From positions 1 through 64,000 of the forward strand of contig NZ_VLKU01000004.1 of NCBI RefSeq assembly GCF_007830335.1: 64,000 bases of DNA, given 5' to 3'. This document shows positions 1 through 7,812 of the stretch, in pieces. The position numbers and the translations under genes were made by a program. The notes under the pieces are model-generated. The model was given only the letters and a program-made list of their open reading frames with translations, was not told the origin of the DNA and did not search any database. Within the stretch, counting starts at the first letter, position 1; every line of letters starts with the position of its first letter. Source of the stretch: Paracoccus sulfuroxidans. GTDB taxonomy: Bacteria; Pseudomonadota; Alphaproteobacteria; Rhodobacterales; Rhodobacteraceae.

Positions 1-50
1 CTGATGATCGTCCTTCCACACGAGGACACAACAGCACGGGATCATCTGAA

Positions 51-320
51 ATGTCTTTCCGAAAATGCGGGGGCGAAGAGGCGGAGCGCGCCTGGTTCGC
101 GGGCCTGCTGTGGCGGGCCTTCCCTGACGCGCGGTCAGAGAATGAACTGGCCGAACTGGCGGCCGACGTCCTGACCTCGGACAGCCGCCCGGTCACATCG
201 CGCACGGTGCGCAACTGGCTGCGGCGCGAGAACGCCCCTCATTTTCGCTATGTGCTGAAGGTCATCGCTCTGGTCGGTGCCGAGACCGTGTTCCAGATCA
301 TCGATCCGGAGGTGCACTGA
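51..320 (+). CDS. Small phage early protein, HTH-like
   Basis: This 89-residue protein is basic and probably cytoplasmic. Residues about 47-65 (from RPVTSRTVRNWLRRE) look like the recognition part of a helix-turn-helix, so it may bind DNA or act as a small phage regulator. It opens a run of genes that overlap by ATGA-type junctions, which suggests translational coupling in one early transcript. The ATG at 51 is the first good start; only a weak purine-rich stretch precedes it. I do not recognise a named family. The coding call is supported by length, codon bias and the stop/start overlap with the next gene at 318-322. Confidence 0.6.
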   Translation: MSFRKCGGEEAERAWFAGLLWRAFPDARSENELAELAADVLTSDSRPVTSRTVRNWLRRENAPHFRYVLKVIALVGAETVFQIIDPEVH

Positions 321-472
321 TGCGGCTGCTGTGGCGCATGGCGCAACGCTATTACGACGCCCGCCACCGGCGGGCGATGCGGGTGGCGGATCAATCTGCT
401 GCCGATGCCGACTGGTTCAAATCGCAGTCGGAAAGGTTTTTCCAACGGATCAAGGGGGCGCGCAAACTATGA
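320..472 (+). CDS. Small basic phage protein (50 aa)
   Basis: An ATG at 320 overlaps the stop codon of the preceding gene, and its own stop (470-472) overlaps the ATG of the next gene at 469. The 50-residue product starts MRLLWRMAQRYYDARHRRAM and is rich in Arg, with no recognised domain. It is shorter than a usual ORF cutoff, but the perfect chaining of stop and start codons on both sides supports it as a real gene of the early operon. Function unknown. Confidence 0.55.
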   Translation: MRLLWRMAQRYYDARHRRAMRVADQSAADADWFKSQSERFFQRIKGARKL

Positions 473-948
473 GCCGCAAGACCGTACTGGAGGCCCATGG
501 CTTCAGTTCGCCGACCGAGGCAGCCCGCGCTTTGGGCGTTTCGGTGCAAACCATCTACAACCACATCGATCGCTTCGGGGGCCTTGATCGGGATCTTCTG
601 GCCCGAGTGAAAAGGCGCACAACCGGTCGGGCTGTGGAACTGCCTGATGGCACGAAAGTCAGCTCGATTGCGAAAGCTGCGCGGATCCTTGGCTGCTCCG
701 AGCAGAAGGTTGCACGCCATCTCCACCGGCACGGTGACCTGCGCTTCATCATGGAGGGCGAGATTCGCTTGCCGGAGGTGGGCGCTATTACGGATCCGCG
801 CGAAGGGCCTGCCAACCAGCAGTTGGTCGCTGCCCCCGTCACTGTACCGCCACGCGTTCTCAGGCGGGCGACGGGGCGCATCGACGTCGAGGTCGTCATC
901 GAAACCATCCGGCAGTGCCGCGACCAGTATTTGGAGGAAGCAGCATGA
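469..948 (+). CDS. Phage DNA-binding protein with two HTH-like segments
   Basis: The 159-residue product contains two helix-turn-helix-like stretches: residues about 13-33 (SPTEAARALGVSVQTIYNHI) and about 68-85 (IAKAARILGCSEQKVARHL). Both resemble the DNA-binding motifs of phage regulators and resolvase-type tails. The ATG at 469 overlaps the previous stop; the reading frame stays open further upstream, but that extension would overlap two genes, so 469 is preferred. The C-terminal part is variable, ending in an acidic helix. It is likely a regulator or replication accessory factor; no closer assignment is possible from sequence alone. Confidence 0.6.
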   Translation: MSRKTVLEAHGFSSPTEAARALGVSVQTIYNHIDRFGGLDRDLLARVKRRTTGRAVELPDGTKVSSIAKAARILGCSEQKVARHLHRHGDLRFIMEGEIRLPEVGAITDPREGPANQQLVAAPVTVPPRVLRRATGRIDVEVVIETIRQCRDQYLEEAA

Positions 949-1772
949 ACGGTTTTCGCGTTGTCGATATCTCTGACCTGCCTGCCTGTGAGCCGCGTCC
1001 CCAGCCTGCGCCGCAGTTGATGTGGATCGCCGTTGATCATCTGGTTATCGATGAGCGCTACCAGCGCCCGTTGGCTGCTGGCAACAAATTGGCCATCCGC
1101 CGGATTGCAGAGGAGTTTCAGTGGTCGCGGTTCTCGCCCGTGCTGGTCGCTCCGGTTGCTGGTGGTCGCTATGCGCTGATTGACGGCCAGCATCGTGCCC
1201 ATGCTGCCGCCCTGTGCGGCTTTGACAGTATCCCGGCCATGGTGACCCTGGTTGCGCCAGAAGAGCAGGCCTTGGCCTTTATCGAGATCAACACGCGGCA
1301 GATCCGCGTGGGGCGCGAACAGGTCTACCGGGCCGCGCTAGCTGCGGGAGAGAGTTGGGCGATCGCGTGTCGGGATGTTGTGGAGGCCGCAGGTTGCCGC
1401 CTGATGACCTCGAAATATTCTACCTCGCAGAAGAGGCCGGGCATGGTATTTGCCGTGGCGCTGATCCAGCGATTGGTCGCGGCGGGCAAGGGCGAGGCGG
1501 TCACGCGCGCCCTTGCGGCGCTCATGGAATATGATGCGTCGTCGGTGCCCAATTTCTCGAACGACCTTCTGACACCATGGATTTCGGCGGTGGCCGAGAG
1601 TGACGCGGAGGTGTCGGCGCTGGTCGCGGCGCTGCGTCATCGGCGGCCATGGTTGGTCATGGATGTGGCTGACAGGTTTGCCACTGTTGAGCACAAGCCG
1701 AAGGCCCAATGCCGTCGGGAAGCATTCTCTGCCCTGATCGCCAGTCAGATCCGCGCGGAGGCTCAGGCATGA
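945..1772 (+). CDS. ParB/sulfiredoxin-fold phage protein
   Basis: The 275-residue product has the core of the ParB N-terminal (ParB/Srx) fold: a strand with VIDERYQRPL (residues 34-43), a helix with IRRIAEEF, then the signature DGQHRAHAAAL at 80-90. In ParB-family proteins this region binds CTP or carries nuclease activity; phage members are usually of unknown role. The following 190 residues are mostly helical and show no ParB HTH that I can place, so this is unlikely to be a partition protein. The ATG at 945 overlaps the stop of the preceding gene, and its own stop overlaps the next ATG at 1769. It belongs to the early operon. Confidence 0.7.
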   Translation: MNGFRVVDISDLPACEPRPQPAPQLMWIAVDHLVIDERYQRPLAAGNKLAIRRIAEEFQWSRFSPVLVAPVAGGRYALIDGQHRAHAAALCGFDSIPAMVTLVAPEEQALAFIEINTRQIRVGREQVYRAALAAGESWAIACRDVVEAAGCRLMTSKYSTSQKRPGMVFAVALIQRLVAAGKGEAVTRALAALMEYDASSVPNFSNDLLTPWISAVAESDAEVSALVAALRHRRPWLVMDVADRFATVEHKPKAQCRREAFSALIASQIRAEAQA

Positions 1773-1993
1773 CGCATCACTGCGATCTCGCGGCGCGGCA
1801 GCAGGACATGCGCGATCTGTCTATTCTCCGCCGTGCCTGCACTGGCGAGAAGTTTTCGGACATCAGCCGATCCCATGGCAAGGGCGGGGCGTTTGCGCGC
1901 GTTCTCGTGGCGCGCATTCGTGATGCCGATCTGCGCGAGAGCGGTGAGCCGCAAAGCGTGGTGCTGGCGGGCTACCCCGGTGCGAGGTCGTGA
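1769..1993 (+). CDS. Small phage protein (74 aa)
   Basis: This product begins MTHHCDLAARQQDMRDL and is short, charged and probably helical at its N terminus. The start overlaps the stop of the ParB-like gene by four bases, and its stop (1991-1993) overlaps the ATG of the methylase-like gene, so it fits the coupled early operon. No domain is recognised. A weak HTH-like pattern (EKFSDISRSHGKGGAFARVL, residues 27-46) could indicate DNA binding, but this is speculative. Confidence 0.55.
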   Translation: MTHHCDLAARQQDMRDLSILRRACTGEKFSDISRSHGKGGAFARVLVARIRDADLRESGEPQSVVLAGYPGARS

Positions 1994-2529
1994 TGGGCAA
2001 GCGCTCCAGTTTTGAACGCCGCCCGCGTGACTTCTATCCGACACCCCGCGCTGCCTGTGCGCCGTTGCTGCCGCATCTGCCCTATGGCGCGATGTTCATC
2101 GAACCCTGCGCGGGCGACATGGCGCTGGTCCATGGTCTGGAGGCTGGGGGTATGTCCTGCCAGTGGGCGGGCGACATCGAGCCCCGGCACCCTGATGTCC
2201 AACGCTTTGATGCGCTGGAGGAAGATCTCGGGATGATGCTGGATTCCGCCGATTACATCATCACAAATCCGCCGTGGGCGCGCGAGATCCTTCACCCGAT
2301 GATCCGCACCTTCTCGGCGCTTCGCCCGACATGGTTGCTCTTTGATGCGGACTGGGCGCACACGCGGCAGTCGGCCGCGTACATGCCTTTGTGTCGTGCC
2401 ATCGTTTCGGTCGGCAGGGTCAAGTGGTTTCCCGACAGCACGATGACCGGCAAAGACAACTGCTGCTGGTATCTCTTCGACGCGACCGAGCGCGGGGCAG
2501 CCCATTTCTTCGGGAGGGTCGCCGCATGA
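1993..2529 (+). CDS. Phage N6-adenine methyltransferase-like protein
   Basis: The 178-residue product has a class I methyltransferase outline. A strand with FIEPCAGDMALV (residues 35-46) sits at the position of the AdoMet-binding motif I, and NPPW at 92-95 is the catalytic motif IV typical of N6-adenine DNA methylases. It is short, with no obvious target-recognition domain, as in many phage-encoded orphan methylases that protect phage DNA. A GTG at 1990 precedes the ATG at 1993; the ATG is chosen because it shares one base with the preceding stop. The gene overlaps the next ATG at 2526. Confidence 0.75.
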   Translation: MGKRSSFERRPRDFYPTPRAACAPLLPHLPYGAMFIEPCAGDMALVHGLEAGGMSCQWAGDIEPRHPDVQRFDALEEDLGMMLDSADYIITNPPWAREILHPMIRTFSALRPTWLLFDADWAHTRQSAAYMPLCRAIVSVGRVKWFPDSTMTGKDNCCWYLFDATERGAAHFFGRVAA

Positions 2530-3164
2530 CCACGCATCTGCGCAGCTTACAGCCGATGTCGATCGATGACCTGCCGGAATATCCTCTGACGGTCGAGGAT
2601 CGGCTGGACAGCCATTACTTCATGCCGTGGGAGCGCCGCCGGTGGCTCAACTCGGAAATGCGCTTGCGCGGCACGCCGGAGTGTCGGGCCTATTTCTTCG
2701 ACCTCATCAACATCTCGTATGACCAGGCGCCGCTTGGCACCTTGCCCGATGATCTCGACCTTCTGGCCAAGCTGCTGCTGGTCGATCCCGCGCATTTCCG
2801 GCAGCTCTGCAAACTGGATTTCGGGCCGCTGCACAAATGGACTCGCGTTCGGTGCGAAGGCGAGATCCGCCTGATGCACGGCATGGTCTTGCGAAGCCTG
2901 CAGGAGGCGGTGGCACGGCGGGAAGACAATCGGGCGAAGAACGACGCGGCCAATGCGGCGAAACGTCTGCAGCGCCTGCGGGTGACCGTCGCCGGGTACA
3001 GCAAGGATCTGGCCGCCAACGATGCCGCTGTTCGCTGGATCGATGAATGGATGCTGAAGGAAGGCTGCGAGTATCGCACCGCCTCCTGGGTCGAGCGCGG
3101 GATTTCGCGCTGGACCGATCACGCGTTTTCGCTGGCCCGTGGGGCCGGCCGAACTGTCCCCTGA
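2526..3164 (+). CDS. Phage replication-associated protein (DUF1376/YdaU-like), probably truncated
   Basis: The 212-residue product has the pattern of DUF1376/YdaU phage replication-region proteins: a PWERRRWLNSEMRL segment near residue 34, LGTLPDDLDLLAKLL near 75, and GPLHKW followed by a Glu/Arg helix near 100. These proteins usually sit beside replicative helicase-loader genes and often have a low-complexity tail. Here the frame stops at a TGA (3162-3164) after GAGRTVP, but the same frame then stays open for 69 more codons (3165-3371) in a Ser/Thr/Asp-rich style that would suit such a tail. A CGA-to-TGA change would explain the stop. Family assignment is from memory of motif patterns. Confidence 0.6.
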   Translation: MTTHLRSLQPMSIDDLPEYPLTVEDRLDSHYFMPWERRRWLNSEMRLRGTPECRAYFFDLINISYDQAPLGTLPDDLDLLAKLLLVDPAHFRQLCKLDFGPLHKWTRVRCEGEIRLMHGMVLRSLQEAVARREDNRAKNDAANAAKRLQRLRVTVAGYSKDLAANDAAVRWIDEWMLKEGCEYRTASWVERGISRWTDHAFSLARGAGRTVP

Positions 3165-3181
3165 TTGTCCAACATTGTCCG

Positions 3182-3225
3182 CAGGACAGTCTCAGACAGT
3201 CATCGGACAATCTCAGACTGTCCTG
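3182..3225. repeat. Structured repeat: 21-bp direct repeat inside an inverted repeat
   Basis: Two 18-bp near-copies, GGACAGTCTCAGACAGTC (3184-3201) and GGACAATCTCAGACTGTC (3205-3222), are 21 bp apart. The segment is also bounded by a perfect 11-bp inverted repeat, CAGGACAGTCT (3182-3192) and AGACTGTCCTG (3215-3225). It lies just after the premature stop of the DUF1376-like gene. It may only reflect a repetitive coding tail (7-codon repeat), or be an operator or iteron-like site. Confidence 0.6.
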
Positions 3226-3330
3226 CACGACAGGGACATAGACAGGGAAATGAAAAGGAAAGCACACAGGCCAATCCCGACACTGCACCGGGCGCGCCTG
3301 TGGATAAGTCGGAAATGCTGAGAAAGAGGG

Positions 3331-4530
3331 ATGGCCATGACCGGGACGAAAGCGGACAGGGAAGCGCGAGTTGACAGGTTACTGATCGCGCCTTTGGCGG
3401 GGCTGCCGCGCAGGCGCGGGGTCAGCGCAGAGGCACATGAGAAGATGCTGCACCGCCTGCGCGATCGGCTGGGCGCCCTGATCGATGTTGCGGTTGGCGC
3501 CACCTTCGACTGGAGCGGTGCCATGTCCAGCGTCAAAGCCGAAATTCACGGTATCGCTGCGGCCCTGTCCTCCATAGGCGGCGGCATGATCGACAATGCC
3601 GCGAAGTTCGTCGAGCTGAACGCCCGCAAAGCCGGAAAGTCCAAGGCAGAGGCGGTGCGTGCCCGGAAGGAATATGAAATTGAACTCCAGGCCGGCGCCG
3701 AATCCATGGGCGGGTCCTGGTACGATCGATGGCTTGCTGGCGTCAAGAAACAGGTGGCTCTGAAGGGGCTGGACATTGACGATCAATTGGCCGCCCTCGA
3801 TGCCGCCGAAAGCGCGTCGAAACGCGGTGGGCGAAAAAAATCCCGGTCGGGCAGTTCGGATCGCGAGGGCGAGCAGGCCGCGCGCAATCTTGAACGGATC
3901 CAGCGGGATTTCCTGACAGAGCAGGAACTGCTTGCCGTTCAATATCAGGAGAAACTGGACGGTCTGGCAGCGGCGCGCGACCGGGAACTTCTGACCGAGC
4001 AGGAGTATCAGGCCCTGAAGCTCCAGGCGCAGGCCGATTTCAACGCCAAGTCAGCCAGCCTCGATCGGCAGGCGCTGCAGGAGAAGCTGGCGGCATGGTC
4101 GGGCGGTCTGGGCGACCTTGCCGGCCTGATGAACACTGGAAACCGGAAGCTGTTCAAGATCGGGAAGATGGCCGCCATTGCACAGGCCGTGGTTGATGGT
4201 TGGTCGGCGGCAACTTCCGCATGGGACAAAGGCATGAAGATTGGCGGCCCGCCGGTTGCAGCTGCATTCTCCGCCATGTCTATCGCCCGAACCGGCGCCA
4301 TGATCGCCTCGATCAAATCGACGCAGTTTGATGGCGGCGGTGGGGCAGGGGGCGGCGGATCAGCCGGATCTGGCAGTGGCGCTGCCGCGGCAGCTCAGCA
4401 GCCGCTACAGGTCCGCATGCTCGGGCTGTCGCCGGACAGTATCATTTCCGGGGCCGATCTGGGAACGCTGCTGAACCGGCTGAACGATGAGGCCGGTGAT
4501 CGCGGCTACAACCTGCTGACACGAGGGTAA
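3331..4530 (+). CDS. Deletion fusion: early phage protein N terminus joined to tape-measure C terminus
   Basis: The 399-residue ORF has two unlike parts. Residues 1 to about 48 (ADREARVDRLLIAPL and following) resemble the start of a small early phage protein. From about residue 60 onward it is tape-measure-like: Ala-rich helices, a coiled-coil stretch with DFLTEQELLAVQYQEKL and LLTEQEYQALKLQAQADF, then a hydrophobic segment (FKIGKMAAIAQAVVDGWSAA and GPPVAAAFSAMSIARTGAMI) and a Gly/Ser-rich linker before a short conserved end. Tape-measure proteins are normally far longer (often more than 600 residues) and follow tail-tube genes. The junction near 3,475-3,515 is inferred to be the scar of a large internal deletion. 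It is probably non-functional as a length ruler. Confidence 0.7.
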   Translation: MAMTGTKADREARVDRLLIAPLAGLPRRRGVSAEAHEKMLHRLRDRLGALIDVAVGATFDWSGAMSSVKAEIHGIAAALSSIGGGMIDNAAKFVELNARKAGKSKAEAVRARKEYEIELQAGAESMGGSWYDRWLAGVKKQVALKGLDIDDQLAALDAAESASKRGGRKKSRSGSSDREGEQAARNLERIQRDFLTEQELLAVQYQEKLDGLAAARDRELLTEQEYQALKLQAQADFNAKSASLDRQALQEKLAAWSGGLGDLAGLMNTGNRKLFKIGKMAAIAQAVVDGWSAATSAWDKGMKIGGPPVAAAFSAMSIARTGAMIASIKSTQFDGGGGAGGGGSAGSGSGAAAAAQQPLQVRMLGLSPDSIISGADLGTLLNRLNDEAGDRGYNLLTRG

Positions 4531-4531
4531 C

Positions 4532-5347
4532 ATGCTCTACACCGACTTTCTGCGGGAGTCCCAGTTGGCCTCGGGCAACCGCAGGAACCGGCCCGTTTTC
4601 GCCTGTGACAACCTGATCGCTGCCGCGGTGTTGTCCGGCGGCAACGCTCAGGCCGGAAGTCCCGTTGGAAACCTTCGGACGTCATCGACCTATGATCGCT
4701 ATCGGCAGTCAGCTGACGCGGCCTCCTCTGTGATCGTCGCGACCTTCGATGCCCCGCGCGAGGTCGGTATCATGGCGATCTCCGGGCATGGGTTGGCGGG
4801 GCTTTGCGCCTCGGTGCAATTTTCCCATCACGATGGCGCGGCATGGGTGAATGCGGACCCGATCACAGATCTGACCCCCGCCGCAATCGGGCGTCGGATC
4901 GCGCCGGTCGTGACGGATCGAGTGCGCCTGATCCTCAATGGAGTGAAGGCGGGGGCCAGTGTCGGCGTGTGGTTTGCAGGCCCGGAGCTGGTGTCCCCGC
5001 AAGATTTTCACGGTGAGTTCGCGCCTCGGATCACTCCTCAGAACGTCGAACTTCAATCCAATGTCAGCGAGGGCGGAAACCTGCTCGGGTCTGCCACAAT
5101 CCGGCAAGGGTCATCGTCCTCCTTCAGCCTGCAACATCTTCGGCCGGAGTTTGTTCGCGGCGATGGGTTCAGATTCCTGGTGCGGCACCACAATGCCGGT
5201 CGAGGGTATTTCTTTGGGTGGCGGCCCGGCCGGTATCCGGAAGATCTGCAATATGTCTGGCGGCAGGGCGATCCGGTTGTTCCCACATTTATGGGCCTGC
5301 GGGATTACATGCAGGCGTCTTTCAACCTGAGGGTATTCGATGGCTGA
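4532..5347 (+). CDS. Phage tail protein (tail-tip module)
   Basis: This 271-residue protein starts one base after the stop of the tape-measure fusion, with the stop/start spacing of a coupled phage operon, and overlaps the next gene by eight bases. Position directly after a tape-measure gene is where siphophage distal-tail or minor tail proteins sit. The sequence is beta-rich, with VRLILNGVKAGASVGVWFAG near residues 130-149 and aromatic residues (GRGYFFGWRPGRYPEDLQYV) near 223-242. I cannot match it to a specific named tail protein. It probably joins the tape measure to the baseplate hub. Confidence 0.65.
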   Translation: MLYTDFLRESQLASGNRRNRPVFACDNLIAAAVLSGGNAQAGSPVGNLRTSSTYDRYRQSADAASSVIVATFDAPREVGIMAISGHGLAGLCASVQFSHHDGAAWVNADPITDLTPAAIGRRIAPVVTDRVRLILNGVKAGASVGVWFAGPELVSPQDFHGEFAPRITPQNVELQSNVSEGGNLLGSATIRQGSSSSFSLQHLRPEFVRGDGFRFLVRHHNAGRGYFFGWRPGRYPEDLQYVWRQGDPVVPTFMGLRDYMQASFNLRVFDG

Positions 5348-7130
5348 TTTTGATCGGCAGATCTTGCAGATTGTCGAGATCGACATCGAACGGTGCGGTC
5401 GGACCTTCGGTGGCGGTGTCTGTACGGCGTCGCTTTCGCAAAAAGTTCCCGACAAGTGCTTCAACACCTTCGCGACCTGTGTGCGCCCCGCTGTCTTTGC
5501 CCCGATCGTCCAGACCTTGCGTTTCGCCCAGAACATCTCGGGGCTACCGGGGGAGGTCCACATCTACCCTGCATTGGCAGCAGTGTCGGTCAGTGCGGCG
5601 GAAATCAACACCCAGGGCATCGACGCAAAATCGTCGGCCATGGGAAAGCGGGCCCGTGTAACGGTGCGGCTCCAGGACTTCACCGACGCTGACTATGGCT
5701 TTGACCAATACGCAGAAGAGCGGCGCACCGGTGCTGCGCAGTTCTCAGGTCAGGGATATAACCCAAAGGATCGCGGCAGCTTCCTGCAGAAGCTGCGCGC
5801 ACGTCAGCCCTATTACACCGGGTGGAAGCTTCGTCTGCTGAGCGGCTATGTCGGAGATCGCATCGAAGACATGGCGGTCTCGCATTATGTCGTGACGGAC
5901 TGGACTGGTCCTTCCGCCAGCGGAGAGGTCGTGATCACTGCCAAGGACGTGCTGGATCTTGTAGACAATGCGAAAGCCGTTCTCCCAGCCGCCACGCGCG
6001 GGCAATTGCTGACCGCCATGGACAGCAGCGGCACCGGGGCATCTACGGTCCAGCCTGCCGGGATCGGTGATCTGGAATATCCGGTCAGCGGCTGGGTCAC
6101 GATTGGCTCGGAGATCCTGTCGTTTACCCGTGCGGGAGACGTATTCACCTTCACGGGACGGGGCCGTTTTGGATCAGAAGCAGCCAGCCATGAGGCCGGG
6201 GACACGGTGCAGAAATGCGAGCGGTTTCAGAACCTCTCGCTCGCCGAGGCGATTTACCAGGTCTGCGCGCGATCTGGCCAGATTCCGGCCAGCTATCTTG
6301 ATCTGGCCGCATGGCGCGAGGAAGAGCAGGGGTGGCTCCTGGGCTTCAACCTCGATGCGATCGTGCCCAAGCCCGTGGGCGTAGCCACATTGTTGGGTGA
6401 ACTGCAGCAATTCGGCTGCACTGTCTGGCCGGATGTCGAGGCGCAGAAAGTCCGGTTTCGTGTAAACAGGCCGATCCGTCCGGATGAGCCACGCATGGTG
6501 CTGACCGATGCGGACGGCTTTATCGAACGCAGCTCGGCAGTCTCAGATGAGGAAGAGCTTCGCGTCAGCCAGATGTTCCTGTGGCATGGCATGCTCGATG
6601 CGACAGGCGATCTGGACAAGGCCAGCAACTTCCGGCGCGGGGTCGTCGGGGTCGAGGACACGTCCCGCACCTATAAGGTTCCGGCGTTGCAGTCCCTCGG
6701 CACGCGCTGGCTCGGTCTTGCCGGTGACGACGCCATTGCCTCGGCCGTGGCGGAACGGATTGTGGCGCGGTTCTCGGAGACCCCGCGCACCTTTGAAGCA
6801 CTTCTGGATCAGGGGCAGGCCGAACAGATCAAGCTCGGCGATCCGGTATTCGTGCGATCGCACCTGATCGTGGGCGCAACGGGAGAGCCGGTGACGACCA
6901 TGATGGTGGTCAAATACATTGCGCCATCGATCGCGGGCCACCGCGTCAAGGTGAAGCTGGAGACCTTCGCCTTCGAGGGCAACTACGGGTACTGGGCGGC
7001 AGACGGGACGCCCGACTATGACAGCGCCCCGGAGGTGCAGCGCGAGGAAGTGGCGTTCTGGTTTGATCCGGCAGAAGAGGCCGGAGGGACGCAGTTTTCA
7101 GACGGCCGGCAGGCCTACCAATGGTATTGA
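5340..7130 (+). CDS. Phage tail-tip/baseplate hub protein
   Basis: The 596-residue product is the largest tail-tip gene here and takes the place of a J-like or baseplate hub protein after the distal tail gene. It is beta-rich throughout. Several Cys residues lie in the first 55 positions (for example RCGRTFGGGVC and KCFNTFATC), and a region with YAEERRTGAAQFSGQGYNPK near residue 125 is followed by domains that could mediate trimerisation. It overlaps the previous gene by eight bases and is followed three bases later by the next tail gene. Residual full-length coding suggests that decay is concentrated in the deleted head region. Confidence 0.7.
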   Translation: MADFDRQILQIVEIDIERCGRTFGGGVCTASLSQKVPDKCFNTFATCVRPAVFAPIVQTLRFAQNISGLPGEVHIYPALAAVSVSAAEINTQGIDAKSSAMGKRARVTVRLQDFTDADYGFDQYAEERRTGAAQFSGQGYNPKDRGSFLQKLRARQPYYTGWKLRLLSGYVGDRIEDMAVSHYVVTDWTGPSASGEVVITAKDVLDLVDNAKAVLPAATRGQLLTAMDSSGTGASTVQPAGIGDLEYPVSGWVTIGSEILSFTRAGDVFTFTGRGRFGSEAASHEAGDTVQKCERFQNLSLAEAIYQVCARSGQIPASYLDLAAWREEEQGWLLGFNLDAIVPKPVGVATLLGELQQFGCTVWPDVEAQKVRFRVNRPIRPDEPRMVLTDADGFIERSSAVSDEEELRVSQMFLWHGMLDATGDLDKASNFRRGVVGVEDTSRTYKVPALQSLGTRWLGLAGDDAIASAVAERIVARFSETPRTFEALLDQGQAEQIKLGDPVFVRSHLIVGATGEPVTTMMVVKYIAPSIAGHRVKVKLETFAFEGNYGYWAADGTPDYDSAPEVQREEVAFWFDPAEEAGGTQFSDGRQAYQWY

Positions 7131-7133
7131 GAA

Positions 7134-7565
7134 ATGGCGACCTGGACCAACATCAGTAACGAAGACATCAAGCACAAGAAGCCGATCACGGTGGCTGCCG
7201 GGCGCGCGCTTCGCGACAACCCTGTCGCGATTGCAGAGGGGGCCGCAGGCGCGCCGAGGGTGCAGGATGCGGCACTTGCCCTTAACATCACGTCTGCAGG
7301 CGTCGACTGGGTTGCCAAGCGGATCATCGCGGCGGCGTGGAACGCCCTCGGGCAGACGGTCATGGCGGTTCACCACGCATCTACCACATCGACACTCGTG
7401 CCTGGCACCACCGTTTTGGGTAGCGAGCTGAGCGCAACCAATGCCGCTGGCAGATCCGGCCCATCTCTTCCGGGCACTTGGCGGCTTCAGGGCAACGTGA
7501 TGCCCGTAGAAGGGGCTGTTGCTCTTGTCCCCGATCGCGCATCCGTATGGCTGAGGATCGTGTAA
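7134..7565 (+). CDS. Small phage tail-associated protein
   Basis: This 143-residue protein lies three bases after the hub gene. It is Ala/Thr/Ser-rich, with a segment near residues 62-80 (RIIAAAWNALGQTVMAVHHA) and a beta-rich C terminus ending ASVWLRIV. No catalytic motif is visible. Position and composition fit a tail-fibre or tip accessory protein. Its stop TAA (7563-7565) shares the A with the ATG of the next gene, indicating translational coupling. Confidence 0.55.
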   Translation: MATWTNISNEDIKHKKPITVAAGRALRDNPVAIAEGAAGAPRVQDAALALNITSAGVDWVAKRIIAAAWNALGQTVMAVHHASTTSTLVPGTTVLGSELSATNAAGRSGPSLPGTWRLQGNVMPVEGAVALVPDRASVWLRIV

Positions 7566-7750
7566 TGGAATGGCGCAATCCCCGCTTCAATGCATCGGGC
7601 ACCATCGATGTTGAATTACTGGTACCCGATCTGGGATGGCTTCCCTTCACGGCCAGTCCGGACGATCCCGAGGACTATGGCCGCGCGATCTTCAATGACC
7701 TGAAGGACAAGGCTGCGCCCTTTGTCCCTGAGGACCAAGCCGCAGAATAG
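7565..7750 (+). CDS. Small phage protein (61 aa)
   Basis: A 61-residue acidic product (MEWRNPRFNASGTIDVELL, then LGWLPFTASPDDPEDYG) starts on the last base of the preceding stop codon. Proteins of this size and style (a short beta unit followed by PDDPE) are common beside tail-fibre genes and may be chaperones or tail-assembly proteins, but this is a family impression only. A terminator follows immediately. Confidence 0.55.
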   Translation: MEWRNPRFNASGTIDVELLVPDLGWLPFTASPDDPEDYGRAIFNDLKDKAAPFVPEDQAAE

Positions 7751-7771
7751 CGGCCCTGCCACCGACAACCC

Positions 7772-7797
7772 GCCCCGCCCTCGTGCGGGGCTTTTTC
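7772..7797 (+). terminator. Rho-independent terminator
   Basis: GCCCCGC (7772-7778) pairs with GCGGGGC (7785-7791) around a 6-base loop, and is followed by a run of T (7792-7796). It separates the 61-aa gene from the next tail gene. Confidence 0.75.
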
Positions 7798-7812
7798 ATA
7801 TCCGGAGACGCC

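Noticed and set aside
3162..3164. Selenocysteine or read-through at the TGA of the DUF1376-like gene
   Set aside because: No selenocysteine insertion hairpin of the known type seen right after the TGA, and the family is not known for selenoproteins; a nonsense change is simpler.
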